Shown here: one piece after another, positions 6,901-15,640 of the stretch
Position numbering within the stretch: position 1 is the first letter of the stretch
How the letters are laid out: each line of letters starts with the position of its first letter
Assembly (NCBI GenBank): GCA_017411745.1
Contig: JAFQPM010000003.1
Coordinates: 1-46,063, forward strand
DNA length: 46,063 nt
Origin: Clostridia bacterium
GTDB taxonomy: Bacteria; Bacillota; Clostridia; Oscillospirales; CAG-272
Reading direction: 5' to 3'
Notes under the pieces: model-generated
The model's input: the letters and a program-made list of their open reading frames with translations, nothing else
The model's database searches: none
Told to the model about the DNA's origin: nothing
Translations under genes and position numbers: made by a program

Positions 6901-8586
6901 TTATTCCTCAAATATCTCGACAAGACTCTCGATCAATTTTATTTTTTCATCATCGGTCTTGGAATACTCGATATGCAGCATATCGCCGATCTCGACGAAT
7001 ATCATCTGCTCGAGGTCACGGAGCATTCCCTTGTAGTAAACTCCGTTATCATCTACGAAATAAATGACCGTATTGCCGTCAACGGTAAAGATCTTGATAT
7101 CCTTGACCGTGATCTCTGTCGAAAGCAGCTCGGTCTCGGGTAGCTTTTCGCCCTCAACTATCTCGTTTTCAACGAGAAGCTCCTTATAAGCCTTCATTGC
7201 CTCTGCCTGATTGGGCGCAGTTGCAACGATGCTGGGATGCTCGACGTTAACGAGCGCGTAAAGTCTGACGTAACCGCTTGCGTCCTTGAGTACCATAATA
7301 TATGTAGCCTGACCCGAAACGTTGACGAGCGACGGGAAGGATGCCTTATATCCCTTCTCCTGAACTATACCCTCGGCGGCGTGCATAGCGCCGTATTCCT
7401 CCGCGCCAACGACGGGATAGTATTTATATTCGCCCGTTCTCGCGTTGCTGATAATAAATCCGATATTGGATTCGTCGCTGGTGACCGATGTGACACCCGT
7501 GAAATACCAAACGTCGTCGCCGATAACGATATATCCGTAATCGTCGGTCGTCTGCTTGCAATCCTTGTTTCCTATGATGCTATTGATGAATCCGCCCGAG
7601 AGAGTGCCGAACCAGTTGTACTTCTGCTCTGCGAGGTCTCCCGAATAGACAGCGTCTACCCAAGCGGGAACGTCCTCGACCGCATAAAGCTCGCTCTCAC
7701 CCGTGCAGGGATCGAAAATGATTGCCTCGCAGACGTCCATAGCTCCGAACGGGAAGACCTTGGGCTTAAGACAAGTGATTATGTAATAAGGATTTCCCTC
7801 GTCGTCGACCTCAAAGCTGATAAAATCATCGAATATCTTTGTGGGATAATCAAAACGGAGCTTTCTCATCAGGTCGTCGCCGAAATAAGCGCTCTCAACG
7901 TATTTAAGAGGCTTTTTGAGCTCCATATACTCTGCGCTGTTGTTTACGGGGTCTACCATAACGTACCCGGGAACACCCTCCTCCATATTCGCAAACCACT
8001 TGAAGAAATCAGCGTGCTCAAGGTTTGCGACCTTCTTTGGTGTGTACTGATAGTTGATCTGCGTGTAGTTTTCGGATACTACGTACTGCGAGACCATGTG
8101 AGCCACCTTGCCCAAGGTCTTGTTTCCGAGATATCTTGCCGATTCACCGTCCATAAGCGCTATATTGGTGACCTCGTCAGACTCCTTCATATCATCGGCA
8201 AAGACTGCCTCCTCGACCGTAATAACGCTTGCGTATTTTCTCGCGTTGAAGACCTCAGAGGAGATTATGCTTCCGAGAATAAGGATGATCATAGGCGCAA
8301 CCGTAATCACCACGGCAAGCTTATTTATTCCGCGTCCGTTGATCTCAAATTTGAAATTTTTGAACGTTTTTCCTCCATTGCGCTTGACCTCGGTCTTTGC
8401 CTGTTGCTTGAAAAGGAAGGGGTAAGCGAACGACGCTATCACGAACATAAGATAGGTCCAGAATTCAGGCGCCATCGGGTTTATCGCGGGCAGCGCTACG
8501 TAAAACGAAACTGCTGTGAATAAAATTCCCGAGATCACCGAAAGGATTATTTTACCCTTGAGGGACATTGATCCAAACTTTTTCAT
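6901..8586 (-). CDS. Unrecognised membrane protein with a large extracytoplasmic domain
   Basis: A 561-residue protein I cannot assign. Three hydrophobic helices are visible at about residues 12-33, 41-59 and 89-110, separated by a short basic loop. They are followed by about 450 polar residues, probably outside the membrane, with several repeated-looking elements rich in aromatic residues and Gly (DDVWYFTGVTSV, SGYVRLYALVNVEHPS). No catalytic motif is evident. AAGGAGG lies 8 bases before the chosen ATG. An in-frame ATG at 8658 lies upstream of the promoter and is therefore not the start. The gene is monocistronic, with a consensus promoter. Confidence 0.75.
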   Translation of the reverse strand: MKKFGSMSLKGKIILSVISGILFTAVSFYVALPAINPMAPEFWTYLMFVIASFAYPFLFKQQAKTEVKRNGGKTFKNFKFEINGRGINKLAVVITVAPMIILILGSIISSEVFNARKYASVITVEEAVFADDMKESDEVTNIALMDGESARYLGNKTLGKVAHMVSQYVVSENYTQINYQYTPKKVANLEHADFFKWFANMEEGVPGYVMVDPVNNSAEYMELKKPLKYVESAYFGDDLMRKLRFDYPTKIFDDFISFEVDDEGNPYYIITCLKPKVFPFGAMDVCEAIIFDPCTGESELYAVEDVPAWVDAVYSGDLAEQKYNWFGTLSGGFINSIIGNKDCKQTTDDYGYIVIGDDVWYFTGVTSVTSDESNIGFIISNARTGEYKYYPVVGAEEYGAMHAAEGIVQEKGYKASFPSLVNVSGQATYIMVLKDASGYVRLYALVNVEHPSIVATAPNQAEAMKAYKELLVENEIVEGEKLPETELLSTEITVKDIKIFTVDGNTVIYFVDDNGVYYKGMLRDLEQMIFVEIGDMLHIEYSKTDDEKIKLIESLVEIFEE

Positions 8587-8629
8587 AAAAATATCCTCCT
8601 TATATCTAAAACGATATTTACTTAGGTAA

Positions 8630-8658
8630 ATTATATCACTCCAATTCCAAAATGTCAA
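8630..8658 (-). promoter_or_regulatory. Sigma-A-type promoter of the unknown membrane-protein gene
   Basis: Minus strand: TTGACA (8653-8658), 17-base spacer, TATAAT (8630-8635). The predicted transcript begins near 8623, which fixes the translation start at 8586. Confidence 0.88.
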
Positions 8659-8665
8659 TAACTTA

Positions 8666-8704
8666 AAGCCGCAAAAGTGTCGTTTCCCGACTGCTCTGCG
8701 GCTT
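8666..8704 (-). terminator. Hairpin ending the phage structural operon
   Basis: AAGCCGCA (8697-8704 on the minus strand) pairs with TGCGGCTT (8666-8673), with a further inner stem around GTCG/CGAC. The T-run after it is weak. It lies just after the last phage gene and just before the promoter of the next gene, so it marks the left boundary of the phage-derived block. Confidence 0.6.
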
Positions 8705-8714
8705 CCATTTATAC

Positions 8715-9083
8715 TTAATTAGCTTCGCTGAAGCGTTTTTGTTCTCTTTCGATGAACTCGGCGGTCTTCATATCCTGTATCTCGGATGCGTCGAGTACGA
8801 GCGCGAATTTACGCTTGATCTTTACCCACTCGCCGCGCTTGATAATGCAGTTCTGACCGTTGACCGCGACGTAGACGTCGTCTTTATAACGGTCGTTATC
8901 CTTGAAAAGCTTTACCGAAATATATTCGTTGAGATATCTCTCGTATTCCTTCGCCGCCTCTATCGCTCGCTCATCCGCGCTTCTTTTTTCTCCGCGCAGG
9001 CGCGCGTTTTCGGCTTCCTTTTCGGCAAGCTTGAGCTCGTATTCCTCCTTGAGCGCCGCTATTGCCTCGTTGAATTTCGTCAT
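8715..9083 (-). CDS. Small phage protein downstream of the capsid gene
   Basis: A 122-residue protein. The first 55 residues are highly charged and helical (AALKEEYELKLAEKEAENARL), probably a coiled coil. The rest contains YVAVNGQNCIIKRGEWVKI, which resembles small proteins encoded after capsid genes in N4-gp56-type phages. Its function is unknown; a head-associated role is an inference from position. AAAGGA lies 8 bases before the ATG. It is the last gene of the phage operon and is separated from the capsid gene by a strong hairpin. Confidence 0.7.
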   Translation of the reverse strand: MTKFNEAIAALKEEYELKLAEKEAENARLRGEKRSADERAIEAAKEYERYLNEYISVKLFKDNDRYKDDVYVAVNGQNCIIKRGEWVKIKRKFALVLDASEIQDMKTAEFIEREQKRFSEAN

Positions 9084-9121
9084 ATCAATGATCCTTTCTG
9101 TTCAGATATAGTCGGGGAGGA

Positions 9122-9145
9122 GCGAGCCCTCCGCAGAGGACTCGC
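9122..9145 (-). other. Hairpin between capsid gene and the last phage gene
   Basis: GCGAGTCCTC and GAGGGCTCGC pair with a 4-base loop and one mismatch. It may limit transcription past the capsid gene or protect the capsid mRNA from decay. No clear T-run follows. Confidence 0.55.
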
Positions 9146-9169
9146 CCCAAGGTTTAATCTACGCTATGA

Positions 9170-10456
9170 TCAGACCGAAGCCGCAGTTTCGATACGGATC
9201 ATAAACGCTTCGACAAGACGGACGGTGACCTTGGTCGCCTTCCAGCCCACAGTCGCTCTCTGATTGAGAGGATCGGAGCTGCCCGCACTGCCGAGCTGCT
9301 TGACGATATGCTCAAGTCCGCCGTCTGCAAGAGTGGTCGTGCCGTACGCGTTCTCACCAAAGACGAGTGTAGCGTAGACGTCAACGCCCTTTGCACCCGC
9401 CTCACCGGGATAGATGATAGCATTTGCCGCGCAGGTCACGGAGGCGGCAGTTGCCTTGGTGCTGTCGGTACAGAGAGTCATAGATGACGAAGTGTTAGCC
9501 GAAACGAAGTACTTCTTACCTTCGATAAGCACTTCTCTGCCCACGAGCGCGCCGTCAGCAACGGCAGCGTCGGTCTTGAAGCTGACCGTAGCCGTGCCGT
9601 TTGCCGCAGCACTTACGGTAAGAGTTCTCGCATTCTCGGCAAGGTCCTCGGCATGGAATACCTTTGCCTCGGTGCTCTCGATAAAGCGTACTCCCTCGAT
9701 ACGACCGATCTCGCCCTCGAAGATAGCCGAGGGGTCGGCATACTGGTGAGGATACTTCCAGTTGGGATCGCTCATAAGGTCGTAGGCGCAGTCGGGGTGA
9801 ATGATCGCAACGTAAGCGCCGTCGATCTTCTCGGCATTCTGATTTTTGAGGAATCTGACCGCCTTGCGAATCGCGTCAACAGTGAGGTAGTGGTTGTCCT
9901 CTCTGTTGTCATTACCGCCGACGAGCTGGCTACGGGAGCTGACTTCTCCCTCGGCATACTGGACGTTAGTTCCGCCGACGAGCACCTCACGGGAGATGGT
10001 GTCGAGGGTTCTGCCCGCCTGAGAGCCGAGAAGCTTGGTCGCCATGCAGAGATTGTTGTCAATAGCGGTCATAAGAAGCAGGTCAGTGAGCTCAACGTAG
10101 CCGCCGTACTGCGCTACGGTCGCGTTGACGATTCCCATATTGATGGTCTGTCCCGTGGGGGTGATACCCTCGGCGATGGGATCCGTCAGCTTGGGCAGCG
10201 GATCGTATTTGCGGAACTGAACCGACTTACCGTTGCCTGCGGGTATCGCGTGCTTCTGTGCAAAGCGGTCGTGAACGAGCGCGGGCTCGGCGTTGTCGAT
10301 AAGATAGTCCGAATAATAGGTCTTCATCTCGGGAGAAAGTCCCTCTCCCTCGGCGTATGCGGTGACCTCACCGTTCTTTACGTTGATCTCGCCCTCGGTG
10401 CCGAGCACCTTGTCGCCTGCGCCGAAAAGCTGAAGATCTAAGTTGAAAATTGTCAT
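9170..10456 (-). CDS. Major capsid protein, N4-gp56 family
   Basis: A 428-residue protein resembling the N4-gp56 family of HK97-fold capsid proteins. Recognisable stretches are VQFRKYDPLP, VAQYGGYVELTDLL and the central EKIDGAYVAIIHPDCAYDL. A small Ser/Thr/Ala-rich inserted domain lies at about residues 280-345. The N-terminus, MTIFNLDLQLFGAG, closely resembles the start of Firmicutes ribosomal protein L27 (typically NLQFFA or NLQLFA), the sequence cut by the protease Prp; cleavage after Phe11 would be expected. A Prp-like gene lies two genes upstream. AAAGGA precedes the ATG by 9 bases. Confidence 0.88.
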   Translation of the reverse strand: MTIFNLDLQLFGAGDKVLGTEGEINVKNGEVTAYAEGEGLSPEMKTYYSDYLIDNAEPALVHDRFAQKHAIPAGNGKSVQFRKYDPLPKLTDPIAEGITPTGQTINMGIVNATVAQYGGYVELTDLLLMTAIDNNLCMATKLLGSQAGRTLDTISREVLVGGTNVQYAEGEVSSRSQLVGGNDNREDNHYLTVDAIRKAVRFLKNQNAEKIDGAYVAIIHPDCAYDLMSDPNWKYPHQYADPSAIFEGEIGRIEGVRFIESTEAKVFHAEDLAENARTLTVSAAANGTATVSFKTDAAVADGALVGREVLIEGKKYFVSANTSSSMTLCTDSTKATAASVTCAANAIIYPGEAGAKGVDVYATLVFGENAYGTTTLADGGLEHIVKQLGSAGSSDPLNQRATVGWKATKVTVRLVEAFMIRIETAASV

Positions 10457-10505
10457 AATTTGTTGTTCCTTTCTGTTTTTGAATGGTTAGAATTTCGATC
10501 GAGCT

Positions 10506-11192
10506 TTAAAGCTTGATCTTCTCTCCCCCTGCCGCGCGTTTTGCAAGCCTTGCACGCTCGGCACGGGTCAATTTTGAAACGTCGAAGGGCGAGGCGGCGG
10601 TGCGGTGAGCAAGTCCGTTTTCGTTCGGTCTTGCTCTTTTGCTTCTGATCTCCCGTAGCACTCTCTCCTCGGTCTCCTTTGCCGCGTCGATCGCGGTCTT
10701 GCCGACTATTTCGTCGAAATGTGAGAGCTTATAAGCGTCGGACAGTCCAAATCTTCCGTCCTCAAGCAACACAGTCGCAATTTCAAGAAATTTTTCGGAG
10801 TTTAAGGCAAGCTCCTCGGAAAAATCACTAAATTCCCTTTTGAGCGCCTCAGAGGACTCGCGAATACTTGCCACAAGAGCGTCGCGGGTTAATTTTTTCG
10901 ACTTCTCGGCATTTTTCGCGTTTGTTTCCTCCTCGATCACCTTGAGCTTCTCCTCAAGCTCCTTGAATTTGCGAAACCTACGGTTTATCATTCTCTGCGT
11001 GTCCTCGGTGTAAAAATCCTTGAACCGCGATCTGATAAGCCTGTCGTATTCGGCGCGCTCGGCACGTCTTAGCTCCTCCGCGGAAAGCGTATCGCTATCC
11101 TCAAAAGGATCGCCGTCCTCCGCGCTCTCGTCCTCGGGTAACGCCCCGATAGCGTCTTCGTCCTCGAAGATCTCCGTTTTGTTTTCTTCCAT
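10506..11192 (-). CDS. Phage scaffold-like protein
   Basis: A 228-residue, highly charged, mostly helical protein between the protease and capsid genes, where scaffold genes normally sit. The N-terminus is very acidic (EIFEDEDAIGALPEDESAEDGD). The middle is rich in Lys, Glu and Ala and probably forms a coiled coil (FRKFKELEEKLKVIEEE). The C-terminus is basic (ARLAKRAAGGEKIKL), the arrangement used by scaffold proteins to hold capsid subunits. The call rests on composition and position rather than on a sequence motif. The nearest ribosome binding site (AAAGGA) is about 13 bases from the ATG, which is long. Confidence 0.75.
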   Translation of the reverse strand: MEENKTEIFEDEDAIGALPEDESAEDGDPFEDSDTLSAEELRRAERAEYDRLIRSRFKDFYTEDTQRMINRRFRKFKELEEKLKVIEEETNAKNAEKSKKLTRDALVASIRESSEALKREFSDFSEELALNSEKFLEIATVLLEDGRFGLSDAYKLSHFDEIVGKTAIDAAKETEERVLREIRSKRARPNENGLAHRTAASPFDVSKLTRAERARLAKRAAGGEKIKL

Positions 11193-11231
11193 AAGTAAAA
11201 ACGTAATCCTTTCCCACCGTTGTCGGTGACT

Positions 11232-11567
11232 TTACGCGCGGCAGGGGTTCATTTTCCAATTCCACGCGTGGTTTTCGACTTCAACGTATTCGGGATACGT
11301 GAGCGAGATCTGCCAGATGCCGATGCAGGCAAGCTTCATTGCCTCCTCGCCAACTGCAGAGCATCGCACGTCCGCGTGTCCCGAGCCTACGTAGTCGAGT
11401 CTGACTTCGTCGGAGTAAAAGTTTGAAAGATAGCCGCAGAGCGAATAGAATATTCCCGACACGGCGGCACAAACGATATCGTTGCCCTCCCCGCCATAGC
11501 CTGCGTGACCGTCTATTCGCAATCTGAGCCAGTCTCCCTCGCACCTTGAAAACTCCGCCTTAATCAT
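11232..11567 (-). CDS. Prp-like cysteine protease (YsxB family) in the capsid operon
   Basis: A 111-residue homologue of Prp, the cysteine protease that removes the N-terminal extension of ribosomal protein L27 in Firmicutes. The signature GHAGYGxxGxDIVCAAVS is intact, with catalytic His21 and Cys33 at essentially the positions seen in Staphylococcus Prp (His22 and Cys34). In chromosomes the family gene normally lies between rplU and rpmA; here it lies between portal and scaffold genes and overlaps the portal gene by 8 bases. Together with the L27-like N-terminus of the capsid protein two genes downstream, this suggests a capsid maturation protease. GAGGAG lies 4 bases before the ATG. Confidence 0.88.
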   Translation of the reverse strand: MIKAEFSRCEGDWLRLRIDGHAGYGGEGNDIVCAAVSGIFYSLCGYLSNFYSDEVRLDYVGSGHADVRCSAVGEEAMKLACIGIWQISLTYPEYVEVENHAWNWKMNPCRA

Positions 11568-13116
11568 TTTTCTCCTCTTTTCCGTCTCCGTAGAGTGAAC
11601 GGATCGACGCCTTTAGCATTCCGACGCCTTCAAAATCCATCATCTCCAGCATAAGCAGCGTTTGCGCGGCATTTTCGGGTCTGAACGCGCCCGTGTCGTA
11701 AAGCTCCTTGGCGAACTGATTTTTCTTTTCGGACTCGCTCGGCGCTTTCTTGACCGCGTTGATCTCGATGTCGAAATGAGGTCTGTATCCGTTCTCGTCT
11801 GCTCTGATGCGCTTTCCCGAGAAATCAAGATATTCTCTCGATCCGTCCTCTCCGACTATGCGGAAAACGCGGTTCTCGTCATAAAACTGACGTATCAGCT
11901 CAATGACCAGCGTTATTATTTTGACGTAAGCGCGGTAGGTCTCCTCGATACCGTCACGCGATGCCTTCGCTCCCGCTTCGCGCAGGATGCTTATAGCCGA
12001 TGCCGCCGTGATGCCGCCGGTAATTCCTCCCTGCGATACGTCAAGCGAGCCCGTGACGGTCTTGAGCTCCTCGATCTTAAGCAGCTTTGCCTCCATAACC
12101 GAGCTGTCGACCGGCGAGATCTCGATCTGACGAAGCTTTTCCTCGTCAATATCTCCCTCGACCTCCACGATGCTTCGGTCAAGATCCAGAAACTCCTTTT
12201 CATTGACACCGAGACTCCTTTTTGCCCAAAAGCGCACGCGAGATGCCCAGTCCGAATATTCGAGCATATTGGCATCGATGCGGTTGATGTATCTCTGCGC
12301 TTCTGCCGAGGTCGCGATAACGCCAAAGCCGTATGCCTGACCCGTCGGATAGAGTCTATCGAACACGATGGGATACTGACCGTGCTCGTACCAGCCGCCA
12401 GTACAGCTCGGGTCGCTCTCCGAGCTGTAAAGGATACGATCGCCGATGAATTTGCACATATGCAACAGCACAGAGCCGTCGGAAAGATACTTTTTATAGT
12501 ACCAATCGACGACGACACACTTGCCGTCGCTAACGCTCATTCCGAGCGACGAGGCAAGCGCACTGTCCTGCTCACGAAGCTCGCCGTAGTCAATGCCCCA
12601 CGTTGCCTCAAGCGCATCGACATCGCTCTGTGAGACGATAAAAAGGTTTTTCGAGTCCTGAATATCGGTCGCGCCGATCTCCCAATAGATGCTATCCATT
12701 GTAAGTGCACGAATGTCAACGTCACCAAGTCCGTCCTCAAGCGCGTTATTCCAAAAGACTCCGTACGCGGCGGTGCCGTGCTTGAGCTTTTCCCAGCAGT
12801 TGTCTGAATAGGTCTGCTCAAAGCCGCATCTTTGAGTGATGACGGGAATGATCTTGGATAGTGTTTCGGCATATTTTTCATCGCGCTTCTCTCGAGGGAG
12901 ACAAACGCAGTAAGGAATGCTGTCGATGATGTCGGCGTGCTTATTGACTATACTGTTGAATATCCAGGACGACGACTCGCCGCCCGTATAGACCGCGCGC
13001 CATATATCGCCCTCCGACGCTATCCTGCTCTCAAGCTCCGCCTTTTCTCTTTTATATCGAATAAGCGTTTTGATCGCCAAGGAAAGATCGGGGATTGCCG
13101 TTTTATGTTCGTTCAT
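11560..13116 (-). CDS. Phage portal protein
   Basis: A 518-residue protein located between the terminase and the protease/scaffold genes, the standard place for a portal. It has typical portal features: an N-terminal helix with WRAVYTGGESSSWIFNSIVNKHADIIDSIP, a central region, a helical stretch GGITGGITAASAISILREAGAKASRDG before a long amphipathic helix, and a charged C-terminus. The portal dodecamer would form the DNA entry vertex of the head and bind TerL. AAAGGA lies 9 bases before the ATG, and the gene follows terL by 21 bases. Confidence 0.85.
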   Translation of the reverse strand: MNEHKTAIPDLSLAIKTLIRYKREKAELESRIASEGDIWRAVYTGGESSSWIFNSIVNKHADIIDSIPYCVCLPREKRDEKYAETLSKIIPVITQRCGFEQTYSDNCWEKLKHGTAAYGVFWNNALEDGLGDVDIRALTMDSIYWEIGATDIQDSKNLFIVSQSDVDALEATWGIDYGELREQDSALASSLGMSVSDGKCVVVDWYYKKYLSDGSVLLHMCKFIGDRILYSSESDPSCTGGWYEHGQYPIVFDRLYPTGQAYGFGVIATSAEAQRYINRIDANMLEYSDWASRVRFWAKRSLGVNEKEFLDLDRSIVEVEGDIDEEKLRQIEISPVDSSVMEAKLLKIEELKTVTGSLDVSQGGITGGITAASAISILREAGAKASRDGIEETYRAYVKIITLVIELIRQFYDENRVFRIVGEDGSREYLDFSGKRIRADENGYRPHFDIEINAVKKAPSESEKKNQFAKELYDTGAFRPENAAQTLLMLEMMDFEGVGMLKASIRSLYGDGKEEKND

Positions 13117-13137
13117 TAGGTAAATGTCCTTTCTTGT

Positions 13138-14604
13138 TTATTTAAATCTTGCCCTTACCGTATAGCTGTCGGCACTCTGACGGTAAAGGTCAAGCGGGTC
13201 TGCCGATAGGATCAAGCTCTGCTTCGGCTTCTTTATCGCGGGCACGGGACGCTCCATACACACGTAGCGCAGCTCGTCGTATATGTGATCCTCGCCCGAG
13301 GTGTCTACGTCCTCAACGTCGGAGGAATCGTACACGAGGCAAGGAAACGTTCTTATAAACTGCCGACAGGTCGAGAACACGTAAAGCCTTGGCTTTCCGT
13401 TTTCGTCGAAGGCTAAGCGATTGTGTATCTGCTGCTTCCCCGCTATACGAGAATTGTCTGCCCTGTCCCAATAAACCCCCTGCTTTTCCATTATGCCGCC
13501 GATGCTCTCGCCGCCGTTCTTCTGATATATCGCGGGGTCGGCAACACCGTGGATAGCTCTGCCCGAGAGGTTTTCGTCCTCGCGCTCGATCCGTCTGATC
13601 TCTGCCGCGACCTTCTCTGCCTCCCAGCGCACTCCCTCGTTGGGTGTGTTCGTACATCCGTAAAGCTCGCGGATGCGGTAAAGCACGCCGTCGGGGTCCT
13701 CGGCATACCAGCCGACCGAAAAGGGACGCGAATAGCCCCAGTCAAAGCCTCGGTATATTTTCCAATTTCTCGGTATTCTGAAGGGAGATATGACGTGAGT
13801 CGCCGTTCGGTCACGGTATCGGTCGGGATCGTTCTTCCACTCGGTAAATACCTGACCGGCAAAGCCGTTCCAATCGCCGTAAAGCAGAGCCGCCCTCTCG
13901 TTTTCGGGCAGGGACGCAAGCCTTGTCAGATAGTCGGGATCGTTGCGGAGCAAGATCTCGTTGTCAAAGACCGTGGACGGCACAAAGATTCGGGATTTTT
14001 TCCTCTCCTCCTCGTGTCCGTCGGGAAAGCGGATCTTTACCGTTTCCCAGATCGTAGTCATAGGCGGTGCGGGGGTGATGAACCTCTCCTTGACCCATCC
14101 GTGACCGATGCCGCCCGGATTCGCCTGCGCTCTCATATAGCATCTCGTTCCCGGACCGCTTGGTCGGTTTCGCGAGAACAGATAGCTGTATTCGTCAAAC
14201 GTGAACTGCGTCAGCTCGTCGAAATCTATAAAATCGTAGCGCTTTCCCTGATAATTGTATCGGTCGGAGGCATGAGCAAGAGAGCCGAAATATATCTTCG
14301 CGCCCGACGGAAAGAGCCAAAAATGCTTTGATTCGTTATAGATAGCCTCGGGACAAAAATCCGAGTATATTGAATAGGCTCGGTCTATAAGCTCGGAGAG
14401 CTGGGGATAGGTCTTGCGGAGTATCAGACCGCGGTAGTGGGGGATCTTTATCTGCCGCAACGCCTCGGCAAGTGCGCAATCCGATTTGCCGCCGCCTGCC
14501 GCACCTCCGTAAAGCGCCTCGTCCTCAAGTCTGCGCATAAACGCCGCCTGCCTCGGCTGAGGTCGCCAGACTACTCTTTTCTCTTGGTTTAGCTTGCCTG
14601 ACAT
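13138..14604 (-). CDS. Phage terminase large subunit
   Basis: DNA-packaging motor, 488 residues. The ATPase has Walker A GGAAGGGKS (residues 33-41), Walker B FIDFDE (125-130) and the coupling motif ANPGG (161-165). The C-terminal RNase H-like nuclease has the first metal-binding Asp in GFDWGYSRP (Asp288) and a second in VADPA (Asp355). It cuts concatemeric DNA and pumps it into the head. I chose the ATG at 14604 because GAGGAGG lies 8 bases upstream; an in-frame TTG at 14622 lies before that site. The gene follows terS with its ribosome binding site overlapping the terS stop codon. Confidence 0.93.
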   Translation of the reverse strand: MSGKLNQEKRVVWRPQPRQAAFMRRLEDEALYGGAAGGGKSDCALAEALRQIKIPHYRGLILRKTYPQLSELIDRAYSIYSDFCPEAIYNESKHFWLFPSGAKIYFGSLAHASDRYNYQGKRYDFIDFDELTQFTFDEYSYLFSRNRPSGPGTRCYMRAQANPGGIGHGWVKERFITPAPPMTTIWETVKIRFPDGHEEERKKSRIFVPSTVFDNEILLRNDPDYLTRLASLPENERAALLYGDWNGFAGQVFTEWKNDPDRYRDRTATHVISPFRIPRNWKIYRGFDWGYSRPFSVGWYAEDPDGVLYRIRELYGCTNTPNEGVRWEAEKVAAEIRRIEREDENLSGRAIHGVADPAIYQKNGGESIGGIMEKQGVYWDRADNSRIAGKQQIHNRLAFDENGKPRLYVFSTCRQFIRTFPCLVYDSSDVEDVDTSGEDHIYDELRYVCMERPVPAIKKPKQSLILSADPLDLYRQSADSYTVRARFK

Positions 14605-14618
14605 CGACTCCGTCCTCC

Positions 14619-15113
14619 TCAACCTTCCTCGTCGATCGAATCCGCCTCGGGTATCTCTACCACTCCCCCGATCTCGCCTTCGTCCGATTCCCTTTCCGAT
14701 CGCTCACTCCAGCGTTCAGGCTGACGGTTTTTGAGCCAGAAGATCTCGGCTCGCAGGTCGGCGGGAATATGCGCGGTGTCTACTCCCGTGGCAAGCTCCT
14801 CGTATTCACGTATCTTCTTGCCTGTTTGCGGATCAAATTCGACTCTTTTTAGCTTGTAGGTCTTGTCCACCGCTACGTTATAGCCCGTCGCTTTCTTATA
14901 AAGAGCTCTGACTATATCGTAATCAGCGTCCGCCTTGCCAAGACCGAGCGCCTCGGCAAAATCGGAATGCTTGCGTTTCCAGAGTCGGAACGTCGGCAGC
15001 TCTATGCCGCACGCGATCGCGATCTCCTCGTCGGATAAGCCCTCGTCGGCAAGTCGGCGGACTCGCTCAAGCCCGCAACGCTCGAGCCAACGTTCGTATT
15101 TAGTTCTCGCCAT
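14619..15113 (-). CDS. Phage terminase small subunit
   Basis: A 164-residue protein with an N-terminal helix-turn-helix (GLSDEEIAIACGIELPTFRLWKRKHSDF, about residues 25-52), as in many TerS proteins that recognise the packaging site. The C-terminal region contains LRAEIFWLKNRQPERW, a segment common in phage small terminases of Firmicutes. It lies directly before terL. Its ATG overlaps the end of the preceding gene by 14 bases, and AGGAG abuts the start codon, so translation probably depends on coupling. Confidence 0.88.
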   Translation of the reverse strand: MARTKYERWLERCGLERVRRLADEGLSDEEIAIACGIELPTFRLWKRKHSDFAEALGLGKADADYDIVRALYKKATGYNVAVDKTYKLKRVEFDPQTGKKIREYEELATGVDTAHIPADLRAEIFWLKNRQPERWSERSERESDEGEIGGVVEIPEADSIDEEG

Positions 15114-15438
15114 CTCCTACGTACGCTGTCGCGGCCGCGCAATCGCTCGTCTTTGCGCTTCCGCTATCCTTTGCTTTTTTGCTCTCTTCGTTGCATCTCT
15201 CAACGGTTATTACGTAGTCGTCACCTATCGCACCTACCACGGCACGATAGCTTCCGAGCGCCTCACGTATCAGAATCTTAGGCACGCGGGCGCTACCGTG
15301 CTTCTCAACGAGAAGGGCAAGATACGCCGCAAGAATGTCGTTTGTCTCTTTATACCCCCTGCTTCTCTCTCTTTCAAGCTTTATTTGCTTGTTTTTTAAG
15401 GCTATTAGTCCTTTGAATATTCTGCTTGTCAGTTTCAC
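15100..15438 (-). CDS. Small phage protein of unknown function upstream of terS
   Basis: A 112-residue protein that I do not recognise. It begins VKLTSRIFKGLIALKNKQIKLERERSRGYKE, contains a likely helical middle and ends in a low-complexity Ser/Ala/Lys tail. I chose the GTG at 15438 because AGGAAG lies 7 bases before it; ATG codons upstream (15445, 15457) are badly spaced, so up to 7 extra residues are possible. It overlaps the genes on both sides, which suggests one translationally coupled operon. Confidence 0.55.
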   Translation of the reverse strand: MKLTSRIFKGLIALKNKQIKLERERSRGYKETNDILAAYLALLVEKHGSARVPKILIREALGSYRAVVGAIGDDYVITVERCNEESKKAKDSGSAKTSDCAAATAYVGDGEN

Positions 15439-15640
15439 TCGCATACTTCCTTTCATAGTAATATCTATCCATTGTCTGCTTGAACGGACAATTTTTATAT
15501 GCCGTCGGGTGTGCACAAAAGCCGTACACTATCTCGCGGCGTGCTATCCTGTCGGGAAATTTGAATCCTGCACATTCGCATCGGATCTTGTCCTTTTCCT
15601 TCAGGCTTTGCAAATACGGGCAAGTTCCTTGTATCGCCAA
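15374..15640 (-). CDS. Small cysteine-rich phage protein
   Basis: An 88-residue protein with five cysteines (positions 7, 21, 23, 42 and 51) in the pattern CPYL-x10-CEC, then YGFCAHPTAYKNCPFK, followed by a basic Tyr-rich tail (DRYYYERKY). This looks like a small zinc-binding fold found in prophages of Clostridia; the family name is unknown to me. The start is taken as TTG at 15640, since GGAAAGG lies 8 bases before it and no ATG is available. It overlaps the next gene by 65 bases. Confidence 0.55.
   Translation of the reverse strand: MAIQGTCPYLQSLKEKDKIRCECAGFKFPDRIARREIVYGFCAHPTAYKNCPFKQTMDRYYYERKYASETDKQNIQRTNSLKKQANKA

Noticed and set aside
7237..8523. Long plus-strand open frame of 428 codons
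   Set aside because: It is antisense to the unknown membrane protein gene, which has a consensus promoter and ribosome binding site. The plus-strand product has no start signal and a composition expected of a mirror frame.
13423..14331. Plus-strand open frame of about 300 codons over the terminase gene
   Set aside because: It is the mirror of terL, whose motifs are intact; no ribosome binding site or recognisable domain on the plus strand.
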